NCBI RefSeq assembly: GCF_007859735.1
Contig: NZ_SIHI01000001.1
Span: forward strand, 2,198,119 to 2,262,118
Source of the DNA: Thalassoglobus neptunius
GTDB lineage: Bacteria > Planctomycetota > Planctomycetia > Planctomycetales > Planctomycetaceae
Direction of reading: 5' to 3'
DNA length: 64,000 bases
The notes beneath the pieces were generated by a model, which was not told the DNA's origin, ran no database searches, and saw nothing but the letters and a program-made list of their open reading frames with translations. The position numbers and the translations under genes were made by a program. Shown in pieces: positions 54,568 to 64,000 of the stretch. Each line of letters starts with the position of its first letter. Within the stretch, counting starts at the first letter, position 1.

Positions 54568-54696
54568 GTGGTGCAGTTGGTCAAACCGTCAGGGTCCGAC
54601 CATATTGTCATTGCGATCAACTCGACTGAACTCGTTTCGCTCGACGAATCGATCGCTTGCTCTCGCGAGTTTGCGAAAATCATCCCGGAAAACATC

Positions 54697-55809
54697 TTAA
54701 AACTCAACGGGAGATCCCTGTGCCATGTTCCCGAGATTGTTCCAGGTCCGCAAATCGATATTGATGCTGACGTTTCGTGCTCCGCCGTCTCCCATCAAAA
54801 CGTTCACAACCTGAGGGTGAGCACTTCCAGCTTCGTCGAAGTGGCGGTTGTTGTTGTCGACGTCATTCACAACTTCAATCCGGCCAGTGTTTTGCGGAGT
54901 CAGTCGAGTTGAGAACAGCGTTGCAGGACCACCAAAGGCCCAACCGTCGCTGCTGCGTTCCTGCGGTCGGTTCTGACGGGGATTCTGAATAATCTGGCGT
55001 TCAGCGACCATGATCGTCGTCGTGGTTCCATCAGTGATGGTGGCCATTTTCGTGTTGCTGTTCACACCGAAGACCCCAACCTTGGTCGAATCCTGAGCGA
55101 ATGGTGATCGAGCTGACAGTGGGCCTGTTGCTGGGAGAATCGTCGCGTTCAACTGGGCAGGTGTGAGGAAATACGTCTGCTGTTCGCCAGCAACGTCATC
55201 TTTGAATGCAATTCCGGAACCAGTGCAACCAGCGTAATCGTTGCCTCCGCTTGTCCAGCTGGGATCAACTCGAAGGGTCTGGGCGAACAGAGCTGTCGCA
55301 CCCATTTCGCTTCGGCGTGATGGACAATAGAACGCTTTGATTTCTTCTCGTGGCGGAAACAGTCCGATTCCGTCATTGTCTCTGTAGAGTGGAGGTTCTT
55401 CGCCATTCTGTCGCACGTTCCCGTCGAATGACCAGGCATTGTAAAGCGGAGCCTGTTCAATCATCGGGAGGATGTGAACCATCCAGCTTGTCCCTTGTGC
55501 ACCAAACCAAAGTGGTTGGTTGTTATTGTCGCGAAACTCACGAGCTTCGCCGGGATTCACGTAGTTGCCGATGTTGTCGCTGACGAAGTATTGCGGATTG
55601 GCAATTTGCCCAGGGGGAAACACAGAGTGGGCATCGTGGTAATTATGAAGAGCCAGCCCAAGCTGTTTCAGGTTGTTCAGACACTGAGTTTTCGAAGCAG
55701 ACTCGCGCGCACGCTGGACAGCCGGCAAGAGAAGGGCGACGAGGATCGCAACAATCGCGATCACAACCAGCAATTCAATCAGAGTAAAACCTCTACGACG
55801 TTGTCTCAT
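54697..55809 (-). CDS. DUF1559 prepilin-like protein (second copy)
   Basis: 370 residues from the ATG at 55809, which has AGGAGG five bases upstream, a very strong ribosome site; the longer open frame upstream is not coding. The leader MRQRRRG precedes [52 protein letters not shown], the classic prepilin and DUF1559 opening. The C-terminal [28 protein letters not shown] is the DUF1559 signature. It is unlinked to the pilus cluster. It is probably an exported pseudopilin of unknown role. Confidence 0.95.
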   Translation of the reverse strand: MRQRRRGFTLIELLVVIAIVAILVALLLPAVQRARESASKTQCLNNLKQLGLALHNYHDAHSVFPPGQIANPQYFVSDNIGNYVNPGEAREFRDNNNQPLWFGAQGTSWMVHILPMIEQAPLYNAWSFDGNVRQNGEEPPLYRDNDGIGLFPPREEIKAFYCPSRRSEMGATALFAQTLRVDPSWTSGGNDYAGCTGSGIAFKDDVAGEQQTYFLTPAQLNATILPATGPLSARSPFAQDSTKVGVFGVNSNTKMATITDGTTTTIMVAERQIIQNPRQNRPQERSSDGWAFGGPATLFSTRLTPQNTGRIEVVNDVDNNNRHFDEAGSAHPQVVNVLMGDGGARNVSINIDLRTWNNLGNMAQGSPVEF

Positions 55810-56421
55810 GACAACCTCCTCGCGTGGGACGGAAACTTCAGTCGAAGGAATGCAACATCTGTCCGGCCAGACCAGCGACATCCGCCTCCACAACCCATTC
55901 CCGAGGCTAGTTTCGACTGGACTGTCGAAAAGGGACGATAGCGGTGTCAGCCTGTCTGTCCATTCAGCGGATGTTAACTGCAGATGGATCGAAACAAGCC
56001 CAACTCCATTTCCATCGCCGGAATCTTCGGCCTCTATCTTCCGACCTAACACAAGTCATTGTCAAGTCAGAACTTCTGAGAAGGCTTCCGCACATGGATG
56101 TTGCCAGCATCGACGTGGCACATGGAGAGTTCAGTTCGTTTGATTTCTAATACGACAACTCGACTCAGAATGCGGTGATGATTCCGGAAATTTGACAAGA
56201 ATTCCGACGTGCAACTCCATCTCAAGTCAATCGTGACTGTCAACACGAGTTCAGCGGACAGTCAAAATGGACGGAACGATTTGAAGAATTGGCCTCAATT
56301 GCAGGAATTGTTCCGCAATTTTCATTGAAAAAGCGTTCCGCGACACGTCTCGAGACGAGAACGGCTATGCCAGCCAGAGCTTGAAACGATCCGGCCGTCG
56401 AAGTGTTCTCTTCGAAGGGAA
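55810..56421. other. Intergenic region of about 610 bp
   Basis: No supported gene. It separates the DUF1559 gene start (55809) from the end of the PH-domain gene (56422), both minus strand, so the DUF1559 promoter is expected here. No hairpin, repeat or RNA is recognised; short open frames have no conserved sequence. Confidence 0.35.
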
Positions 56422-56943
56422 CTACCGCGACTGGATCTGTGCCAGTGAACGGTCAGACAGCTGGCGGGCTTGTCGGGCATCCAGAATGACATGCTTGAGC
56501 CGTTCAGGGAACTGAATTGCTTCAATCGTCAAAAGGAGGTTTCCTTGCGCTCCAACGAGATTCAAATCGCCGACTCGATGGAACTTGTATCCCGCTCCCG
56601 AAGCGATCTCAATGTGATCGATGTCAGTGAGCGCGACCTGAGCCGTCATCGAATTTCCGAGGAATGACCGCTTCTGAACGGATCGGTTCGTCACGATGTA
56701 GCAACAACCGAAGATCTTGTTGAGGGCATAGGCGAGTAAGCCAAATGGCAACAAAACCGCTCCAAATGCGACAAGCACAATCACCCGGAGAAACGTTACG
56801 GGAATCGCTGCAGAAACGGCGCCCATGATCACACCAATCAACTGCCCCAGAATTCCGGATGCAATGGACGGATAGACCGCTTCGATTTCCGTTTCACGAT
56901 TCACCGACACTCCGGCGATAGGCTGGACGACTGCAACATTCAT
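56422..56943 (-). CDS. Bacterial PH-domain membrane protein
   Basis: About 173 residues from the ATG at 56943 (AGG nine bases upstream). An N-terminal loop precedes two membrane segments (ASGILGQLIGVIMGAVSAAI and FLRVIVLVAFGAVLLPFGLLAYAL). These lead to YIVTNRSVQKRS and ALTDIDHIEIASG, the strand pattern of the YdbS/YdbT-like PH domain. The membrane part is N-terminal and the PH domain probably cytoplasmic. Function of the family is unknown. It is preceded by a small cysteine-containing gene on the same strand (about 95 bp away). Confidence 0.82.
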   Translation of the reverse strand: MNVAVVQPIAGVSVNRETEIEAVYPSIASGILGQLIGVIMGAVSAAIPVTFLRVIVLVAFGAVLLPFGLLAYALNKIFGCCYIVTNRSVQKRSFLGNSMTAQVALTDIDHIEIASGAGYKFHRVGDLNLVGAQGNLLLTIEAIQFPERLKHVILDARQARQLSDRSLAQIQSR

Positions 56944-57037
56944 CTGTATCAACCTGGCGATGCGTTGAGGAAGAAACTCTGCAGGCGGAATCTAGCATAG
57001 GCAGAAAGCCCATGCCACCTTACGGGATCAGTTGCTA

Positions 57038-57403
57038 TCAACGGGAATGCTGTTTCCGACGCAGGACTTCCGGAAGAGGATAGTCGCTGATCGCAATTCC
57101 GAGCGATTGGACTTCGCGGAGCCGGTGAAAGCCTCTCGTCACAAGATCTTCTCGCTGTTTGACGTCTTCCGGGTCGAGTTCGGATTTTGAGAATGGTCCG
57201 TCAACCTTCACGGGGGGAAACGAATCGTCCACGATAAATTGCGTCAGCGTCGGGTTGCAGCGAAGATGGCGTTCCGGAGAGGCTAACAGCTCGCTGCTGT
57301 CAATCTCTCCAATGATGTAGCGCAAGTACAAATCGCTGTCAGAGATCTTGTGAACATACTCTCCACAAATTTCACAGACGTAACCTTCGTCGCACTTTGC
57401 CAT
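57038..57403 (-). CDS. Small conserved-looking protein with an N-terminal cysteine cluster
   Basis: 121 residues with no family I recognise. The N-terminus (C4, then C10 and C13 in VCEICGEYV) could bind zinc together with C49, in HLRCNP. The rest is soluble and acidic, with a patterned charged stretch (SKSELDPEDVKQREDLVTRGFHRL) of likely helical character. AAGG lies eight bases before the ATG, which favours a real gene. It is divergent from the RND permease, with a tandem repeat in between. Confidence 0.6.
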   Translation of the reverse strand: MAKCDEGYVCEICGEYVHKISDSDLYLRYIIGEIDSSELLASPERHLRCNPTLTQFIVDDSFPPVKVDGPFSKSELDPEDVKQREDLVTRGFHRLREVQSLGIAISDYPLPEVLRRKQHSR

Positions 57404-57430
57404 CTGGGCAGCCTTGTTTTTGCCAGCTAG

Positions 57431-57457
57431 TATTCACTGAGGCTAATATTCACTGAG
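57431..57457. promoter_or_regulatory. Direct repeat TATTCACTGAG x2 in a divergent promoter region
   Basis: The 11-mer TATTCACTGAG occurs at 57431 and 57447, 16 bp apart. It lies between the minus-strand small gene (57403) and the RND permease (57552). A factor-binding site is possible; no known match. Confidence 0.4.
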
Positions 57458-57551
57458 ATTGTATCAGGTTCACGACCGCGTCACAGTTTGACGGTTGATC
57501 GCCTGTGCGTCGACCACCAACTCCTCAAACGTTCGAAACGGGTTTCTTCCC

Positions 57552-60500
57552 ATGTCACTCCCGAAGTTCAGCGTCGAGAACCCAGTCTTCGTGAACATGA
57601 TGATGATTGTCACACTGGTGGCAGGGTTTGGATTCGCACTGACGCTTGTCCGGGAGATGTTTCCGGAAAGCCGACCGAACAAGATTTCTATCACAGCTAT
57701 CTATCCCGCGACGCAACCTGAGGAACTCGAGCGGGCGGTGACGATCAAAGTCGAAGAGGCTGTGCGCGATGTTGACGGAATCGAGAAGATCAATTCGACG
57801 GTTTCGGAAGGCATGTCAATGACAACGTTGACGCTCTACAACTCCGTCAAAGATGTCGATGTCGTCATGCAGGAAGTGAAAAACGAGGTCGACTCGCTGC
57901 AAGATCTCCCTGACGATCTCGAAAAAATCTCAATCGCCAAAATGGAACCGACACTGCCGGTGATCATGGTTTCTGTCTTTGGGGATGGCGATGAGCGATC
58001 TCTGAAACAGGCTGCGAGAGATATCAAAGATGATCTGCTGCAACTTCCCGGTGTGAGTGACGTTCAACTGTCCGGGATTCGAGATGATGAGATCAGCGTC
58101 GAAGTGCAGCCCGATCGACTCATCGAATACAACCTGACTCTCGATCAAATTGCGCAGGCGATCCGTCAAACCAATCTCGATGTCTCCGGAGGTAATCTCA
58201 AAGGCGATCGCGGTCAGGTCGCGGTCAAGACGCTCGGCGAGAAACAGGCCGGGATCGATCTCGAGGAAATCGAAATCCTCGCGTTGCCGGATGGACGAAC
58301 TCTCAAGCTCGCCGATGTTGCTGTGATTCGCGATGAATTCATCGATACCGACGTCATGAGTTACTGGGAGGGAAAACGGTCAGCCACTCTGACTGTTCAG
58401 AAAACTCCGAGTCAAGATGCGATTCAGATTTCCACGTTGGTCAAAGCGTACGTCGCCGGGAAAATGGGCGAGGACTTCGATCCGGATTACGAGCCGGACA
58501 GCAATCCCGGATTTCTGACACGCGTTTCCGCTGGGCTGTCACGATTCGCTGACAGTCTTGCTGGCCGCCCGGATCCGATGACTGTCTATCAGGAGAGTCT
58601 GAGTAATCCGTTTCGGCACAACTTCAGCGTTGCCACTCACAATGACCTTGCCCGGTTTGTGGAAGGTCGACTCGACCTGATGCTTCGAAATGGAAAGTCC
58701 GGGCTGCTTCTCGTTTTGATCAGTCTCGTTTTGTTTCTGAACTGGCGAGTTGCGTACTGGACGGCGGTTGGGCTTCCGATTTCGTTTCTCGGAACGTTCA
58801 TCGTGATGGCGATGATGGGAGTCTCGATCAATCTCCTTTCGATGTTCGGTCTGATCATCGTGCTGGGAATCATTGTCGACGACGCGATCGTGATCGGGGA
58901 GAACATTTACCGCCGTGTCGAGGAAGGAATGCCAGCCTATCAAGCGGCCATCCGTGGGGCGGAGGAAGTCCAGTGGCCGGTGACCGCAGCTGTCTGCACG
59001 ACCATCGCTGCGTTTCTTCCGCTGATGTTCATCCGGGGGCAGATCGGCGACTTCTTCCGTGAACTTCCGCTTGTGGTCATTGCTGCGCTGTCCGTCTCGC
59101 TCGTCGAAGCGTTGATTATTCTGCCCGCACACTTGAGTCATCTTCCCCCGCACAAAGATCATCGAAAGAAAAATTCTCACACTGGGCTGTTGCGATATGT
59201 TTCGATGGTGGGGGCCGCCCAGCAACGATTTATTGAAACGTTGATGAATGTCTATTCCTCGATTCTGCGAGTCGTCCTGAAGTGGCGGTATCTGTCTCTC
59301 GCGGTTGCGGTTTCCTTGTGCATGATGACGCTGGGGTTGTTCTTCGGAGCCCCGCCCGCTCCGAATGTGGCAGATCAGCAGCAGGGGGGAACGTCGGGGC
59401 AAAAGGAGTCTTCCGACCGAGATCTCTCGACTCTCTCACCGGGCAATATCGTCAAGTGGGAGTTCATCCAGAAGATGGATGCGGAGTCGATGATTGCTCA
59501 GATCGAGCTGCCCGTGGGATCGAATACATCCGCCGTCGAAGAGCGTCTTCGCTTGCTCAGCGATGCTGCGACCAAGATGCCGGAAGTTGACGGAGTGGCG
59601 ATGGATGTTGCGGTGATGATTGACGTGAACTCGACCGGAGGAATGGGAGTCGAGTTGCAATCGCATGTCGGTCAGTTGTGGATCGAGCTGATGGCCGCTG
59701 ATGAGAGAGAACAGCGAGGATTGCGGTCGAGTCAGGAAGTGCTGGCGGAACTTCGAGCCGAGTCGGAAAAGCTGACCGGGGTCAACTCGATTACGTGGCA
59801 GCTTATGAGTGGAGGCCCCGGTGGAAAGGATATCGAAATCCGGCTCACCGGCAGAAGCATGGAAGATCTCAAAGTAATCGTGGAAGAGTTCAAGGAGCAA
59901 CTCTCAACGTATGCGGGGGTCGTTGATCTCGGGGATGACTTTGATGATGGACGCCGGGAAGTTCAATTGACACTGCGGCCTTCGGCACGTTCGACAGGGA
60001 TCACGAAAGCGTCACTCGGACAATCGGTTCGCGCGGCAACTTATGGCGTGGAAGCGAGACGAATCACCCGCAACCGCGAGGAAGTGAAGATCATGGTCCG
60101 CTATCCGAGAGATTTTCGCGAGGATGTTTTTCACATCGAGTCACTTTGGATTCCCACTCCGGCCAATCAGGATGGCGTCATTTCGTGGGTCCCCATTCAG
60201 GAAGTTGCTGAGATCGAAGAGACTCGGGGATTTACACAGATCCATCGTTCGCAACTCGATCGAGCGATGACAATCACCGGCGATGTCGACACGTTGATTG
60301 CCTCACCGACGGACATTATCGGGCGAATCAAGAACGATTATCTTCCCAAGCTTCAGAAGGAATATCCCGGCATCCGCGTCGAGTTTCTGGGAAGCAGCGA
60401 AGAGCAGGGAAAGTCTTTCAGCAGCCTGACGCTCGCCATGCCGGTCGCGCTATTGATGATCTACATGATGCTGGCTGCGTTGTTTCGGTCATACTTTCAG

Positions 60501-61013
60501 CCGCTCGTGGTGATGTCAGCGATTCCGTTCGGGATTCAGGGAGCGATCATCGGCCACTGGCTTACGGACAATCCCATGACCATCCTCAGCGCGATCGGCT
60601 TGATTGCTCTTACGGGAATTGTCGTCAACGATTCGCTCGTGCTGGTGGACTTCATCAATAAGAGAATTCGAGAAGGCATGAGCGAGTTCGAAGCGAGTAT
60701 CGACGGAGCGCGATTGCGGTTGCGACCGATCTTGCTGACCACTGTCACGACTGCTGCCGGGCTGACTCCGATGATGTTTGAGAAGAGCTTTCAGGCAAAG
60801 TTCCTGATTCCAATGGCGGTTACGCTGACATTCGGGCTGATCTTCGCCACTGCACTGACACTCATCATCGTCCCGGTTCTCAACATGATTTTCTTCGATG
60901 TCAGGGCACTGATGAGAAAGTTGTCCGGAGAGATTGTACCCGGTCTTCAACACTCGGATCTTGTCCCGACAGGAACAGCTTCTGCGGTTCAGGGAACAAA
61001 AGATGTCGAGTGA
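57552..61013 (+). CDS. RND-family efflux/transport permease
   Basis: 1153 residues from the ATG at 57552 (no clear ribosome site); the frame is open 19 codons upstream from a TTG. The topology is 12 transmembrane helices with two large periplasmic loops, typical of the HAE-RND group. Motifs include [18 protein letters not shown] at the N-terminus, [18 protein letters not shown], the [21 protein letters not shown] helix 4 region with its acidic pair, and [18 protein letters not shown] in the second half. No membrane-fusion adaptor or TolC-type gene lies next to it, so its partners, if any, are elsewhere. Its 3' end overlaps the next gene by 11 bp. Substrate unknown. Confidence 0.92.
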   Translation: MSLPKFSVENPVFVNMMMIVTLVAGFGFALTLVREMFPESRPNKISITAIYPATQPEELERAVTIKVEEAVRDVDGIEKINSTVSEGMSMTTLTLYNSVKDVDVVMQEVKNEVDSLQDLPDDLEKISIAKMEPTLPVIMVSVFGDGDERSLKQAARDIKDDLLQLPGVSDVQLSGIRDDEISVEVQPDRLIEYNLTLDQIAQAIRQTNLDVSGGNLKGDRGQVAVKTLGEKQAGIDLEEIEILALPDGRTLKLADVAVIRDEFIDTDVMSYWEGKRSATLTVQKTPSQDAIQISTLVKAYVAGKMGEDFDPDYEPDSNPGFLTRVSAGLSRFADSLAGRPDPMTVYQESLSNPFRHNFSVATHNDLARFVEGRLDLMLRNGKSGLLLVLISLVLFLNWRVAYWTAVGLPISFLGTFIVMAMMGVSINLLSMFGLIIVLGIIVDDAIVIGENIYRRVEEGMPAYQAAIRGAEEVQWPVTAAVCTTIAAFLPLMFIRGQIGDFFRELPLVVIAALSVSLVEALIILPAHLSHLPPHKDHRKKNSHTGLLRYVSMVGAAQQRFIETLMNVYSSILRVVLKWRYLSLAVAVSLCMMTLGLFFGAPPAPNVADQQQGGTSGQKESSDRDLSTLSPGNIVKWEFIQKMDAESMIAQIELPVGSNTSAVEERLRLLSDAATKMPEVDGVAMDVAVMIDVNSTGGMGVELQSHVGQLWIELMAADEREQRGLRSSQEVLAELRAESEKLTGVNSITWQLMSGGPGGKDIEIRLTGRSMEDLKVIVEEFKEQLSTYAGVVDLGDDFDDGRREVQLTLRPSARSTGITKASLGQSVRAATYGVEARRITRNREEVKIMVRYPRDFREDVFHIESLWIPTPANQDGVISWVPIQEVAEIEETRGFTQIHRSQLDRAMTITGDVDTLIASPTDIIGRIKNDYLPKLQKEYPGIRVEFLGSSEEQGKSFSSLTLAMPVALLMIYMMLAALFRSYFQPLVVMSAIPFGIQGAIIGHWLTDNPMTILSAIGLIALTGIVVNDSLVLVDFINKRIREGMSEFEASIDGARLRLRPILLTTVTTAAGLTPMMFEKSFQAKFLIPMAVTLTFGLIFATALTLIIVPVLNMIFFDVRALMRKLSGEIVPGLQHSDLVPTGTASAVQGTKDVE

Positions 61014-61407
61014 AGCTGCGGACATCGATTGCGGCGCGACGATTCTGTTCGTTTACGGAACCCTTCAGCGAGGTGACTGCCGCAACTATTTGCTGCAAGA
61101 ACAGGAGTTTCTGGGGAGTGCGGTGACTCTCCCGAAATATCGTCTGTTTGATCTCGGTTCCTATCCCGGTCTGACACATGGTCGAGGAGCGGGAGAGGCG
61201 ATCCACGGAGAACTCTGGAGAGTGACCGATGAGTGCCGGATCAGGTTGGACATCGAAGAAGGTGTCGCCGAAGGACTCTACTCGCTGGAGCCGATCGAAC
61301 TTCAAAGGTCGTCAAATTTGAACGTCGAAGCGGATGCGGTCGCCTACTTCTATCTCGGAGAGACTTCTCAGGCACGTCCGCTTCAAGGGCGATGGATCCC
61401 TCGCTGA
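61003..61407 (+). CDS. Gamma-glutamylcyclotransferase-like (AIG2) protein
   Basis: 134 residues from the ATG at 61003, which has AGGGA eight bases upstream and overlaps the RND permease end by 11 bp. It opens ATILFVYGTLQRGDCRNYLLQEQEF and continues LGSYPGL, EAIHGELWRV and LDIEEGV. These are the gamma-glutamylcyclotransferase/AIG2 signatures, including the YGTL substrate loop and the catalytic Glu in DIEEGV. It would cleave gamma-glutamyl amines or peptides. Co-expression with the RND permease is likely, but their shared role is unclear. Confidence 0.88.
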   Translation: MSSEAADIDCGATILFVYGTLQRGDCRNYLLQEQEFLGSAVTLPKYRLFDLGSYPGLTHGRGAGEAIHGELWRVTDECRIRLDIEEGVAEGLYSLEPIELQRSSNLNVEADAVAYFYLGETSQARPLQGRWIPR

Positions 61408-61454
61408 AGGCCTTTGACGATCCAGTTCTTCGAGGGTCACGTCCAAGATGTGGA

Positions 61455-61709
61455 TCAAAAGAGCGGATAGATGAACGGGGCTGCGACGGAACTGCTCAGC
61501 CAGGCAGCGACGAAAATCAAGACCAGCGCGAGCAGAATCGGAACGAGCCACCATGCTTTGTTCTCTTTCAGGAACAGCACGAACTCGGCAATCAGGCTCA
61601 ATTGCTCTTCGTTTGCAGCGTCTTCAAATGACGAACCATTTTCCGGTGCATCGGCAGACGCAGAGTTTTCTGAAGTCGGCTTCGTTGTTGTGGGCTCTGG
61701 TTCATTCAT
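61455..61709 (-). CDS. DUF5989 family small membrane protein (SxtK-like)
   Basis: 84 residues. An acidic, low-complexity N-terminus is followed by FLKENKAWWLVPILLALVLIFVAAWL and the end AAPFIYPLF, the consensus of DUF5989. In many genomes it is the third member of a carbamoyltransferase/SxtJ/DUF5989 module, the order seen here. Read on the minus strand it lies after SxtJ, separated by repeat copy C. Confidence 0.82.
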   Translation of the reverse strand: MNEPEPTTTKPTSENSASADAPENGSSFEDAANEEQLSLIAEFVLFLKENKAWWLVPILLALVLIFVAAWLSSSVAAPFIYPLF

Positions 61710-61756
61710 GTGCTTTACCAGTTCAGCAATTCACTGCACTCACTTGTGCTCGCTTA

Positions 61757-61859
61757 AAGCATTTTCTGTTTTGGTGTGCACTCACATGCACGAGCAAACT
61801 CAGCCATTTACTTGATGAAAAAGCTCAAGCGAGTGCACAGGAAAGAGCAACGTGCTCTA
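61757..61859 (-). repeat. Palindromic intergenic repeat, copy C
   Basis: On the minus strand it starts TAGAGCACGTTGCTCT and ends ACAGAAAATGCTTT, with the shared core TGGCTGAGTTTGCTCGT. About 103 bp. The initial TAG is the stop codon of the SxtJ-like gene (61857-61859), and the repeat fills the gap to the DUF5989 gene. Confidence 0.88.
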
Positions 61860-62273
61860 AAACTGCCGGAAGTAGGATTCATCCGGCTTTTGGCCGGGGC
61901 GTTCCACCCAGTACGAATCGGCTTCAGGGTCGAATTCGCGATGCAATGGGTCTCCGTGCCGCCGCCTTCGAATCATACCAACTGGCGTCACGACGAGATA
62001 GTAGACCATCGCCATGATCAGGTGCGAAACAACCCAGCCGATTGGGAAAACCGCGGCCATCCAGCCGAAATAGATCCATCTCACCAGTCGCGGCTTGCTG
62101 AGCCCTACGATCATCACGATTGCAGAGATCACCAGCAGGACTGACAGCCAGCCCCATTCGATTCCTCGTCGATGAAGGAGCCAACTGATGAACAGGAAAA
62201 ACGGAAACTGAAGTCCGGCAAAGAACCGCAGGTCTTTCGATGTCGGTTCTTTCAATAGGTCTTTGAAGGTCAC
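61857..62273 (-). CDS. SxtJ family membrane protein
   Basis: 138 residues from a GTG at 62273, with AAGG seven bases upstream. Three to four transmembrane helices and motifs such as LRFFAGLQFPFFL, PRLVRWIYFGWMAAVFPIGWVVSHLIM and YYLVVTPVGMIRRR, then a C-terminal DPLHREFDPEADSYWVER, match SxtJ. The stop TAG comes from repeat copy C. It starts 12 bp after the carbamoyltransferase stop and is probably translated from the same transcript. Confidence 0.88.
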   Translation of the reverse strand: MTFKDLLKEPTSKDLRFFAGLQFPFFLFISWLLHRRGIEWGWLSVLLVISAIVMIVGLSKPRLVRWIYFGWMAAVFPIGWVVSHLIMAMVYYLVVTPVGMIRRRRHGDPLHREFDPEADSYWVERPGQKPDESYFRQF

Positions 62274-62285
62274 AGGTCGCCCTTG

Positions 62286-64000
62286 TCAGTCCAGCTCAAA
62301 CTGGTCGATATAGTCCTGATTGATTCGGTTCGGTTGTTCTGGCTGCTCTTCTTTCAGCAGCAGAAATTGACCGACGACCAGAACGTCCATATTCGTTCCC
62401 ATGAAACATCGATACGCATCTTCCGGAGTGCAGACGATCGGCTCGCCGCGAACATTAAAGCTCGTGTTGATCAACAACGGACACCCGGTTTGAGCGTGGA
62501 ATTCGCTGATCAGTTGATGATAAAGCGGATGCCGATCTTGGTCGACGGTCTGAAGTCTCGCTGAATAATCGACGTGAGTGATGGCCGAAATTTCCGATCG
62601 GATTTGTTTCAGCAAATCAAATCCTTGTACAGAAGACGAAGTCTCAACCGGAAGGCGGCGAGCCTCTGCGACATCGGCGACAAGGAGCATGTATGGGCTT
62701 TCCTGATCGGACGGAAAGTCAAAATACTCGCTTGCCTGTTCCTGAAGGACGGACGGAGCGAACGGGCGAAATGACTCTCGGAACTTGATCTTCAAGTTCA
62801 TCTTGGACTGCATTTCGCGGTTGCGAGGGTCTCCGAGAATACTTCGATTTCCGAGAGCGCGCGGACCAAACTCCATCCGACCCTGCATCCAGCCAACAAC
62901 ATTTCCCTGATCGATCAACTGAGCGACTCGCTGGCAAAGCTCTTCGTTCGAACTCAATTCCGTATACACAGCCTGTTTGGAATCAAGGTGATTCCGTATC
63001 GAGTCCCGGTCGAATTCAGGCCCCAGTGCCGAAGCAGCTTGCGGCAGAACCGGATGGGGGACTCGCTCGTGATTCAGCATTTGATGTGCGATGAACAAAG
63101 CGACGCCGAGGGCTCCGCCCGCGTCTCCTGCAGCGGGTTGAATCCAGATACGCTCAAACGGTCCTTCGCGGAGCAATCGTCCATTCGCAACGCAGTTGAG
63201 TGCGACGCCACCCGCGAGGCAGAGGTTCTTCATCCCGGTTTGGCGATGCACGTGACGAGCCATTCGCAGCATGATTTCTTCAGTTGCCAACTGAACGGAT
63301 GCAGCGAGATCCATTTCGCGTTGCGTCAACTTCGATTCCGGCTGACGGGGAAGACCACCGAATAGATCGTGAAACCGGGAACTGGTCATCGTCAGTCCCT
63401 GGCAATAGTTGAAGTACGACATGTCCATCCGGAACGACCCATCCTCCTTGAGGTCAATCAGCTTATCAAGAATCTGGTCGATGTAGACTGGCTGCCCGTA
63501 CGGGGCGAGGCCCATCAGTTTGTACTCGCCCGAGTTGACTTTGAACCCGCAGTAATACGTCATCGCGGAATACAGCATTCCAAGAGAATGAGGAAACCGA
63601 AGTTCGTGACTCAGTTGAATTCGGTTTCCGGAGCCGGTTCCGAAACTCGCGGTCGCCCACTCGCCAACGCCATCGACGGTCAGAATCGCTGCTTCATCGA
63701 AGGGGGATGGAAAGAACGCACTGGCGGCGTGTGACTCATGGTGTTCGGCGAATGCAATTCGTTTGCGAAACTTCCCGCCCAGCCCTTTTCGGATTTCTTT
63801 CGGCAAGTGCAGCTTCTGTTTCAGCCACTGCGGCATCGCCTTCGCGAATGACCAAAAGCCCTGTGGGGCGTAAGCTGTGTAAGTTTGAAGCAGGCGATCA
63901 AACTTCAACATCGGTTTGTCATAGAAACCGACATAGTCCAACTCGGCAGGCGTCAACTTCGCTTCGTTCAAGCAATAGCTGATCGCATTCTCAGGGAAGC
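62286..64000 (-). CDS. Carbamoyltransferase (NodU/CmcH family), N-terminus beyond the window
   Basis: The reading frame stays open to the right edge, so the N-terminal part (about 50 residues) is missing; about 570 residues are visible, ending at 62286. The frame just before the visible region reads FPENAISYCLNEA, typical of the family. The first, Kae1/TobZ-like domain has AEHHESHAASAFFPSPFDEAAILTVDGVGEWATAS with the metal-binding His residues. The second domain has EFGPRALGNRSILGDPR and NTSFNVRGEPIV. These enzymes transfer the carbamoyl group from carbamoyl phosphate to a sugar or polyketide hydroxyl. Together with SxtJ and DUF5989 downstream it forms a conserved module; the acceptor is unknown. 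Confidence 0.93.
   Translation of the reverse strand, partial: FPENAISYCLNEAKLTPAELDYVGFYDKPMLKFDRLLQTYTAYAPQGFWSFAKAMPQWLKQKLHLPKEIRKGLGGKFRKRIAFAEHHESHAASAFFPSPFDEAAILTVDGVGEWATASFGTGSGNRIQLSHELRFPHSLGMLYSAMTYYCGFKVNSGEYKLMGLAPYGQPVYIDQILDKLIDLKEDGSFRMDMSYFNYCQGLTMTSSRFHDLFGGLPRQPESKLTQREMDLAASVQLATEEIMLRMARHVHRQTGMKNLCLAGGVALNCVANGRLLREGPFERIWIQPAAGDAGGALGVALFIAHQMLNHERVPHPVLPQAASALGPEFDRDSIRNHLDSKQAVYTELSSNEELCQRVAQLIDQGNVVGWMQGRMEFGPRALGNRSILGDPRNREMQSKMNLKIKFRESFRPFAPSVLQEQASEYFDFPSDQESPYMLLVADVAEARRLPVETSSSVQGFDLLKQIRSEISAITHVDYSARLQTVDQDRHPLYHQLISEFHAQTGCPLLINTSFNVRGEPIVCTPEDAYRCFMGTNMDVLVVGQFLLLKEEQPEQPNRINQDYIDQFELD

Noticed and set aside
58539..59402. A long open frame on the minus strand inside the RND permease
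   Set aside because: It is antisense to an unambiguous gene, is Arg/His/Asp-rich with no domain, and follows from the codon bias of the sense strand.
1..64000. CRISPR arrays, tRNA or rRNA genes, insertion sequences or prophage
   Set aside because: I looked for direct repeats with regular spacers, tRNA-like segments and transposase or integrase motifs and found none I could support.

Overview
The window looks like a chromosomal segment of a planctomycete (Planctomycetota, order Planctomycetales; the exact genus cannot be told from sequence alone). The evidence is two DUF1559 prepilin-like proteins, a giant PVC-type SGNH-hydrolase/dehydrogenase/cytochrome c fusion, many prepilins with very large ectodomains, a kinase/ECF-sigma/anti-sigma group, a class II terpene cyclase beside a DUF116-prenyltransferase fusion, and many small proteins of planctomycete type. 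I see no rRNA, tRNA, CRISPR array, insertion sequence, integrase or phage gene. About 40 protein genes are supported, mostly in short co-directional runs.

Layout. 0.1-5.3 kb (minus strand): TrkH potassium channel subunit, DUF5658 membrane protein, queC preceded by an SMP-30-like secreted protein, and a YhdH/AcuI oxidoreductase. 5.7-11.4 kb: a GntP-family permease with an unusual insert converges, across a bidirectional terminator, on the PVC-type cytochrome protein. 12.0-14.2 kb: csrA with its terminator, a WecA-like GlcNAc-1-P transferase and a conserved hypothetical. 14.5-33.2 kb: a type IV pilus/type II secretion-like cluster, all on the plus strand: PilB-like ATPase, PilT, second PilB/GspE ATPase, PilC/GspF platform protein, five prepilins and a 1699-residue GspK-like protein. 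33.9-35.2 kb: DUF1559 pseudopilin with a strong terminator. 35.4-40.3 kb: PIN-TRAM membrane protein, class II cyclase, DUF116-polyprenyl synthetase fusion.

40.3-51.2 kb (minus strand): EIIA-fused SLC4-like anion transporter, queF, anti-sigma-like protein, ECF sigma factor, Ser/Thr kinase, a secreted caspase-like protein and a membrane protein with a gatase/VWA-like architecture. 51.6-57.4 kb: alpha/beta hydrolase, rhomboid protease, zinc-ribbon membrane protein, a second DUF1559 protein, a PH-domain membrane protein and a small cysteine-containing protein. 57.5-64 kb: an orphan RND permease, gamma-glutamylcyclotransferase, and a carbamoyltransferase/SxtJ/DUF5989 module whose carbamoyltransferase runs off the right edge.

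The most striking element not explained by genes is a family of about 103-106 bp imperfect palindromic repeats. Four copies lie in intergenic spaces at about 5.6, 42.4, 45.1 and 61.8 kb, and two of them supply the stop codon of the neighbouring gene and fill the gap between co-transcribed genes. The pilus/pseudopilin cluster with its giant GspK-like member and the terpenoid gene pair are the best candidates for unusual systems.
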